DNA of 35,822 nt from positions 1 to 35,822 of the forward strand of contig NZ_MAQX01000034.1 in assembly GCF_001682865.1 (NCBI RefSeq), in the 5' to 3' direction. This document shows positions 31,425 to 35,822 of the stretch, one piece after another (the first letter of the stretch is position 1; every line of letters begins with the position of its first letter). Both the position numbers and the translations under genes were made by a program. The stretch is from Bacillus sp. FJAT-26390 (lineage in GTDB: Bacteria; Bacillota; Bacilli; Paenibacillales; Paenibacillaceae). The notes below the pieces were generated by a model. It was not told the origin of the DNA, searched no databases, and saw nothing but the letters and a program-made list of their open reading frames with translations.

Positions 31425-32717
31425 CTAGGTTTTTGGTTCATCAATAATAGCCATAAGTTGCCTCTTTACTTCCGCCTCAACAGCCTGGTCGAAAGGACAA
31501 GGGAGGCCGAAATAGGTAACGGATTCAATCGGCTCATATCCGCCTTCCTGCAGTTGATTTGCGGTTGTAATATATCCGATCATTCCATTGCTATAAGCCA
31601 GAGGGACAAGGCCCGGGGAGCAGCTCTTCAAGAACAAACCGTATTCCACTACCATTTCGCCATTCATAGCTATAAATGTTAACCCTTCGGCTATAGTTAG
31701 CTTAGTAATTTCAAATCGGGCTTGCTTCCTGAGCTTGTCAGGTTGCTCCAAGAAGCTTTGAGCCCAATTACGGACGTCTGCTGAAGCCGATTCATCCACG
31801 ACTCGCTGCAGCTTTTCCTTCGAAGGTATTTCTGCATAAGGAAGCACTGCAATCGATCGCCTACTAGTCAGCACACTGGGTTCAAGCCATTTAAGCTCTC
31901 CAGATAAGATCGCATCTACATCGTCTGCAAACCTTTGTCCTACGATGGAAATGACATCCTGATTGCTTTCGGAAACTTTCGGCATAACGGGATTAATGTC
32001 GCCGCTGCAGCCTTGAAGATAAGCGCATACCGTTAAGGAGCCGTTACGCTGCTCCAGCCGTTCCATCGCGTAGCCGCAAAATTCAGAGGATACCGAATTG
32101 CGGTCCGTTAGCGTTGGATGACAGGCATAGTGGGTTAACACGCCCTTCTTCTTCCCTGCTAAAGTGGTAAAGACGTATACCCTTAGCTCAGGATCGGTCA
32201 ATCCTTCCGGGTTCGGAGACAACACAATTTGGTCCCCAACCTTCTTCCTGCGGCTCACGCCGATCCTTGATGTGCCTTTTCCCATCTGTATACTCACAGG
32301 CTCGGCATCGCCTGCTGCATCTTCCACACTCCGCATTACCGCTTGTTCCAAAAAAGCGAGGTAATTCGGATCAGGCACTCCTAGCCCAATTGTTCGCGTT
32401 GAAATGGCCGGACCGGAGTGTGTATGGGTGGCATGTAGAATAATGGCGTCCTCCGCGATTCCCCACTGACGCTCTATTCGCGCGCGCAGTTGATCAGCCA
32501 ATTCTTCTGACCAGAACAGAATATCGGCAGACAAGAGCAGCGACTGCATCTTTGAACCGTCCGTAAAATGCTGTTGAAAATAAAACGTTCGCAAGTACAA
32601 GCGGCTATCGATAGTCTCGAAGTTTCGGTTGCACCGGCTGGCAAAACCAGCTAGCGGCAATGCGAATGGCGGAGTGATATCGACTTTGGCTGTACCGACA
32701 CTTAATTGAAGCTCCAT
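31425..32717 (-). CDS. Neutral ceramidase-like hydrolase, cytoplasmic
   Basis: 430 residues from the ATG at 32715-32717 (AAAGGAG 8 bases upstream; an ATG 12 codons earlier lacks one). It matches the N-terminal domain of neutral/alkaline non-lysosomal ceramidases: GTAKVDITPP at the start, HATHTHSGPA as zinc site, and CHPTLTDRNSVSSEF. No signal peptide is present, unlike true ceramidases, and the C-terminal domain is short. Proteins of this type in sugar-utilisation loci of Bacillota are thought to be amidases or deacylases of aminosugars, not ceramidases. That agrees with the aminotransferase 13 bases downstream. Confidence 0.7.
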   Translation of the reverse strand: MELQLSVGTAKVDITPPFALPLAGFASRCNRNFETIDSRLYLRTFYFQQHFTDGSKMQSLLLSADILFWSEELADQLRARIERQWGIAEDAIILHATHTHSGPAISTRTIGLGVPDPNYLAFLEQAVMRSVEDAAGDAEPVSIQMGKGTSRIGVSRRKKVGDQIVLSPNPEGLTDPELRVYVFTTLAGKKKGVLTHYACHPTLTDRNSVSSEFCGYAMERLEQRNGSLTVCAYLQGCSGDINPVMPKVSESNQDVISIVGQRFADDVDAILSGELKWLEPSVLTSRRSIAVLPYAEIPSKEKLQRVVDESASADVRNWAQSFLEQPDKLRKQARFEITKLTIAEGLTFIAMNGEMVVEYGLFLKSCSPGLVPLAYSNGMIGYITTANQLQEGGYEPIESVTYFGLPCPFDQAVEAEVKRQLMAIIDEPKT

Positions 32718-32833
32718 AGAATCACTCCTTTCGATTTCTATGTTATAATACATTTCATTAAGAATTCGGTCATTTTTTTTATTTACCTGGTCAATAAAAG
32801 TAAAACAGCGAAAAAATCGGGGGGTAAATCGTC
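32718..32833. promoter_or_regulatory. Divergent promoter region between the sugar operon and araC-type gene
   Basis: 116 bases. On the minus strand ATGACC and TATTAT are spaced 17 bases as a plausible promoter for the hydrolase gene; the TATTAT lies about 25 bases before the start. TTTAC...GTAAA dyad elements flank CTGGTCAATAAAA at about 32780-32803 and could be the AraC-protein operator. GGGGGG serves as the ribosome site of the plus-strand gene. Confidence 0.5.
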
Positions 32834-33748
32834 ATGGTTATTTTTCCTGAATATGAAGATGTTCTGTCTTTATCTGGAGCCGTGAGCCGCAAGTTTTCAT
32901 GCGTAGTTACAACGCATACGCTCCATAAGCATTATGCTTTGCACCACCATGATGTGCTCGAACTATCCCTTGTCGTTAGCGGAACCGGAACCGAATTCAT
33001 AAACGGGAGTCCGCATAAACTTCAACCAGGAACAGTCACTTTTTTACGCCCCCATGATATGCATGAAATATTTTGCGATGATACTGGCGTAGAAGTGATT
33101 TGCTGCATGTTCGATATAAGCCTGCTGTTTGGATCCACAATGGAGGCGGAATTCGGCACGATCATTTTAGGAACGAATGACGGATCCACATCCTATGTAG
33201 ACCTCGATCCTCACTCTTACGCCGAAATGAGAGCTTGCCTTGAAAAAATGCGGTTAGAATTCCAAGAAGACAAGCTGGCTAAAAACTCGTATATTCGCAG
33301 CAAGCTAATCGAAGCCCTGATTATCTATTTCCGCGCTCATCAAAGTAGAAATAATCTCGCGCCGACAAGCTCCAATTATCGCAATAAAAAACTAATATGG
33401 AACGTCATTCAATACGTGAATACCCACTATATTAACGACTTATCCCTTGAAATCCTCTCTACCCAATTCGATACCAGCGTTTCCGCCATTAGTCTGGCGT
33501 TCAAGGAAGTAATGGGAACAACATTCCTTCAATATTTGCACAGCCTTCGGATCAGGAGAGCTACCGGTCTGCTGTTGAACACAAGCATGTCTATTCTTGA
33601 TGTCTCCTTGGAAGCTGGCTTTCAATCCTTTCGCACCTTCTCCAGGGTTTTCATGAAAATCGAAGGAATATCACCCCGCGAATACCGCCTAGAGTACTCA
33701 AGGGAGCCAGTAACCTCCTTCCCTTTGTCCGATGATTCAATGGATTAG
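32834..33748 (+). CDS. AraC-family transcriptional regulator
   Basis: 304 residues. The N-terminal cupin sensor (HHHDVLELSLVVSGTGTEFI to FLRPHDMHEIFC) carries the sugar-binding fold. The two C-terminal helix-turn-helix motifs span about residues 200-295 (YINDLSLEILSTQFDTSVSA and LDVSLEAGFQSFRTFSRVFM), ending EGISPREYR as in the family. It is divergently transcribed from the transport/hydrolase operon, so it is the likely activator of that operon. Its last 4 bases overlap the tail of the convergent Gfo/Idh gene. Confidence 0.92.
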   Translation: MVIFPEYEDVLSLSGAVSRKFSCVVTTHTLHKHYALHHHDVLELSLVVSGTGTEFINGSPHKLQPGTVTFLRPHDMHEIFCDDTGVEVICCMFDISLLFGSTMEAEFGTIILGTNDGSTSYVDLDPHSYAEMRACLEKMRLEFQEDKLAKNSYIRSKLIEALIIYFRAHQSRNNLAPTSSNYRNKKLIWNVIQYVNTHYINDLSLEILSTQFDTSVSAISLAFKEVMGTTFLQYLHSLRIRRATGLLLNTSMSILDVSLEAGFQSFRTFSRVFMKIEGISPREYRLEYSREPVTSFPLSDDSMD

Positions 33749-34707
33749 GAATAGGAATCAATGCAATCTACTATCCGTGTCGCAATTCTAACGGCGGAAC
33801 AAGCTTCTTCCGCCGTTATCGGAAGCGGACCATTCATCTCGATTGCCTGGATAAAGCTTGCCAGCTGAAAATAATAGGCGTCTTCAAGCTCTGGCGACTC
33901 AGGTATAATAACGCCTCGATTAGATGAATTCCCATGAGCCACCTTATTATCGCTCTCATTACTCTCCTTGACGCCGCCTAAACTAAGAACCCCTTGTTCT
34001 ACAGTAATATCAAATCCGGCATGAAAGTCAGAAGCCCCCCAAATAGCCTCTAAGCATACCTTAGTTCCGTCAGCGTAATAGAGCCATGCCAACGCTTGCT
34101 CCACTCCCTCGCGAGCTGAAATTTCCGCTTTTATATGCGTAATTTGATCTCCAAGAAGCCAAAGCACGTAATCGATATCATGAATCATAAGATCGAACAC
34201 AATACCGCCGCTTTTTCGCTTATCCAGAAACCAGCTGTTCTCTGCCGGCATTAGACTTGCTCTTGTAGTACGCACTGACTTGGCCGCTCCAACTTCCCCT
34301 GAGCGCAGCCGCAGGCGGGCCTCCTTATATTCCGGTAAAAATCTAACGACATGCGCGACACACAATTTAACACCCTTTACTCGGCTAGTCTCAATTAACT
34401 CCCAACAATCCACCTCGTTCAGTGTAAGCGGTTTCTCGCAGATTACATGTTTTCCAGCTTCGAGAGCCATCTGCACATATTCCTTATGCAAGTAAGTAGG
34501 CAAAGTCACGCAGATGATATCGATATCCGGATGTGCGATCATTTCGCTGTAAGATTCATAGATTTTTGCCTGCGGCAATTCAGCTAATGCGGCTGCTTTC
34601 TCCCGCTCGGGATGGCATACTGCCGCTACCCGAACTCCCTTGATCCTCATCAAACGATCGAGGTATACTCTCCCCATCGTTCCACACCCAATTAATCCGA
34701 TGTTCAT
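33745..34707 (-). CDS. Gfo/Idh/MocA family oxidoreductase
   Basis: 320 residues from the ATG at 34705-34707 (GGAGGG 9 bases upstream; the earlier ATG three codons before lacks spacing). Rossmann motif GLIGCGTMGRVY at the N-terminus, EKPLTLNE at about 92-99 (the family EKP motif whose Lys is catalytic), and a C-terminal alpha/beta domain with HDIDYVLWLLG. Members oxidise or reduce sugars and inositols with NAD(P). It is convergent with the AraC gene and on the same strand as the sugar operon, so a substrate-processing role is likely. An acyl- or amino-cyclitol substrate is a guess. Confidence 0.88.
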   Translation of the reverse strand: MNIGLIGCGTMGRVYLDRLMRIKGVRVAAVCHPEREKAAALAELPQAKIYESYSEMIAHPDIDIICVTLPTYLHKEYVQMALEAGKHVICEKPLTLNEVDCWELIETSRVKGVKLCVAHVVRFLPEYKEARLRLRSGEVGAAKSVRTTRASLMPAENSWFLDKRKSGGIVFDLMIHDIDYVLWLLGDQITHIKAEISAREGVEQALAWLYYADGTKVCLEAIWGASDFHAGFDITVEQGVLSLGGVKESNESDNKVAHGNSSNRGVIIPESPELEDAYYFQLASFIQAIEMNGPLPITAEEACSAVRIATRIVDCIDSYS

Positions 34708-34919
34708 GCCTACCACCCTCCTCCTCTTTCTCCTTCATTTTAATGAAATCCACAAAAAAGGATGGTCAAAATTATTACAAAAGCAGACAATTCTGATAAT
34801 TCAATGTTGCCTTATAGTAAGATAGAAAAAGAGAGCCCCTAAGGCTCCCCTGTTTATGTTTTATGAACGAACGACAGCATTTCCCCTTATGGATAACCAC
34901 CGAACTGCTCTCCGAACAA

Positions 34920-34962
34920 GCCCTCTAGCGTTGGCAGCTCCCTCCCGCAAATGCTAGAGGGC
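34920..34962 (-). terminator. Long hairpin, possible terminator
   Basis: GCCCTCTAGC-TT at 34920-34932 pairs with its complement at 34950-34962 with one mismatch and a 17-base loop. On the minus strand it is followed by TTGTTC only, so it is a weak intrinsic terminator or an mRNA-end stabiliser. Confidence 0.4.
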
Positions 34963-35040
34963 TATCGAGACAGATGCGATTCCAAATCTCGTATATTTCC
35001 CCATTTTTTCGAGTACACGTTTTTGTATAAGCTTCGTCAT
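34954..35040 (-). CDS. Short basic ORF, 28 aa, doubtful
   Basis: MTKLIQKRVLEKMGKYTRFG followed by IASVSIAL. Its stop lies in the stem of the hairpin at 34920-34962. The ribosome site is poor (GAAGAA). The strongly basic amphipathic composition is gene-like but may be a relic of a larger frame. Confidence 0.2.
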   Translation of the reverse strand: MTKLIQKRVLEKMGKYTRFGIASVSIAL

Positions 35041-35252
35041 TTCTTCGTGAAAGCCAATGAGGTGCAACTAGCCGGTTTATGATTATGTACTTATGTCACA
35101 TCAGTCCCTACAAGGAATACAGTTTGAGCACAGCCGCCATGGCAGCTACACTCAATTTGTGCCATTACTGGCCACTTTTAAGTAATCAAGAAACTGCCGC
35201 AGCTATCCGGAATCGACCCCATCCCTTGTTTTACTCATTAATTAATACCTCT

Positions 35253-35360
35253 TTATGTATGCCTCGCCAAATGGATCGTCCGTAGCGCTTCGATCAGAGT
35301 ATTCTCTTCGTCACTTAGACGTTTTATGTACTGCAACTCAATCGGTTCAGGTGTTATCAC
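35253..35360 (-). CDS. Short ORF, 35 aa, doubtful
   Basis: From a GTG at 35358-35360 the frame reads VITPEPIELQYIKRLSDEEN and then TLIEALRTIHLARHT. The even, helical composition looks coding, but no good ribosome site precedes it. An AAGAGG and ATG follow (at 35238), opening a second short frame (MSKTRDGVDSG) that meets a TAG. Both look like remains of a small accessory gene pair. Confidence 0.25.
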   Translation of the reverse strand: MITPEPIELQYIKRLSDEENTLIEALRTIHLARHT

Positions 35361-35706
35361 CAGTTTCACTCACTCTCATAAGGCGATTTTTTCCTTCCAC
35401 ACGGCGACATCAATTAATTAATTATCCCGTTTTGACCATGTTCTTGTCATCGTCCTGGAAAATAACAAGGAAGTGCTGTCACACATTCCCCTTCAAATAT
35501 TAGCTAAAGTGATCGCTATTAACCAAGGCAGACACATTTGTCTCTTATGTCTCTCTTATGTCACTTTACATTTTTATTTATCTTTATTACCTCCTATTAT
35601 CTCGATATGGATTATTCAATAAATGTGTTGTCCTAATGTATAAATATTTGCATTGAAACAAAAAATAAAGTTGATTTTAATTCTAAAAAGTGAATGGGGT
35701 ATTAAA

Positions 35707-35822
35707 ATGAAAAGAGTGATGATAGTTATTAGCTTAATCGGTTGTATCATGATGTTTTCGGCTATACCTGTATCTGCAGAGAATTATGACCGTTCGAATA
35801 ACGGAACTACAATGAACGCAAA
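35707..35822 (+). CDS. Start of a secreted small protein, cut by the window edge
   Basis: The visible 38 codons start MKRVMIVISLIGCIMMFSAI and reach a signal cleavage near VSA-E, followed by an Asn/Thr/Ser-rich mature start (NYDRSNNGTTMNA). Signal peptide plus Asn/Thr-rich start resembles the WGxxGxxG-family gene at 4644, so this may be a second member; the diagnostic C-terminal tail is outside the window. GGGGT lies 8 bases before the ATG. Confidence 0.6.
   Translation, partial: MKRVMIVISLIGCIMMFSAIPVSAENYDRSNNGTTMNA

Larger units (their letters stand above)
34717..35706. other. Largely gene-free stretch near the right edge
   Basis: About 1 kb with no convincing full-length gene. It holds a weak GAGCC/GGCTC stem at 34833-34847, the hairpin at 34920-34962, and the two doubtful short ORFs listed above. 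Interrupted frames suggest decayed genes. The last part (35580-35706) is AT-rich and should hold the promoter of the gene at 35707. Confidence 0.5.

Overview
The window looks like a piece of a Paenibacillus-type (Paenibacillaceae, Bacillota) chromosome. The clues are strong AGGAGG-type ribosome binding sites, a WGxxGxxG-type secreted protein, DUF3231 and SpoVR sporulation-type remnants, an LplB/LplC-type sugar ABC transporter and a 1431-residue multidomain glycoside hydrolase. Genus is inference from gene content; no rRNA, tRNA or CRISPR array was seen.

Layout. (1) Positions 319-3229 form a complete 2.9 kb transposon-shaped unit. It has 25-bp terminal inverted repeats starting TGTCA, 19-bp sub-terminal repeats oriented inward from both ends, and a perfect 5-bp target duplication (CCATA). 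It carries only cargo: an XRE-cupin regulator, a CynX-type MFS exporter and a frameshifted UspA gene. It carries no transposase, so it should be a non-autonomous Tn7/Tn5053-like element. It splits a small gene whose reading frame resumes exactly on the other side. (2) 3.4-8.3 kb is accessory DNA: a DinB-type protein, many tiny phage-like genes (several broken), a 27-aa CxxC/CxxC protein and a Doc (Fic-fold) toxin with a 48-aa candidate antitoxin. (3) 8.4-15.2 kb, minus strand, is a Tad/Flp-type pilus cluster with a TadZ-TadA fusion, a broken TadB gene and a terminator/leader-peptide arrangement just after the presumed pilin. (4) 15.7-19.2 kb is an AT-rich, four-gene minus-strand defence operon: a 2+2 transmembrane protein, a second TIR protein, ThsA (Sir2-SLOG) and ThsB (TIR). 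This is a Thoeris system with two extra partners. (5) 19.2-22.1 kb is a scrap yard: an array of GGGAACTAGAAAC repeats resembling iterons, then a broken FtsK/SpoIIIE-like gene joined to half of an XRE repressor and to the last third of a SpoVR gene. (6) 22.25-34.7 kb is a sugar-utilisation locus: a divergent AraC regulator, a ceramidase-like hydrolase, a DegT aminotransferase, a solute-binding lipoprotein, two permeases, the giant hydrolase and a Gfo/Idh dehydrogenase. (7) The last 1.1 kb is mostly non-coding and ends in the start of a small secreted protein.

How it fits together. The sugar locus reads as one minus-strand unit: extracellular release of a glycan by the 1431-aa enzyme, uptake by the ABC transporter, and conversion involving the aminotransferase and oxidoreductase, under AraC control. 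The Thoeris operon is the most interesting system. Canonical ThsB makes a cyclic-ADP-ribose-type signal that opens the ThsA NADase, and here a second TIR and an unrecognised membrane protein are co-transcribed with them.

Caution: at least five genes carry single-base frameshifts (usp, DUF3231, the 6.1-6.6 kb gene, tadB, ftsK-like). They may be real decay in accessory DNA or indel errors in the assembly.
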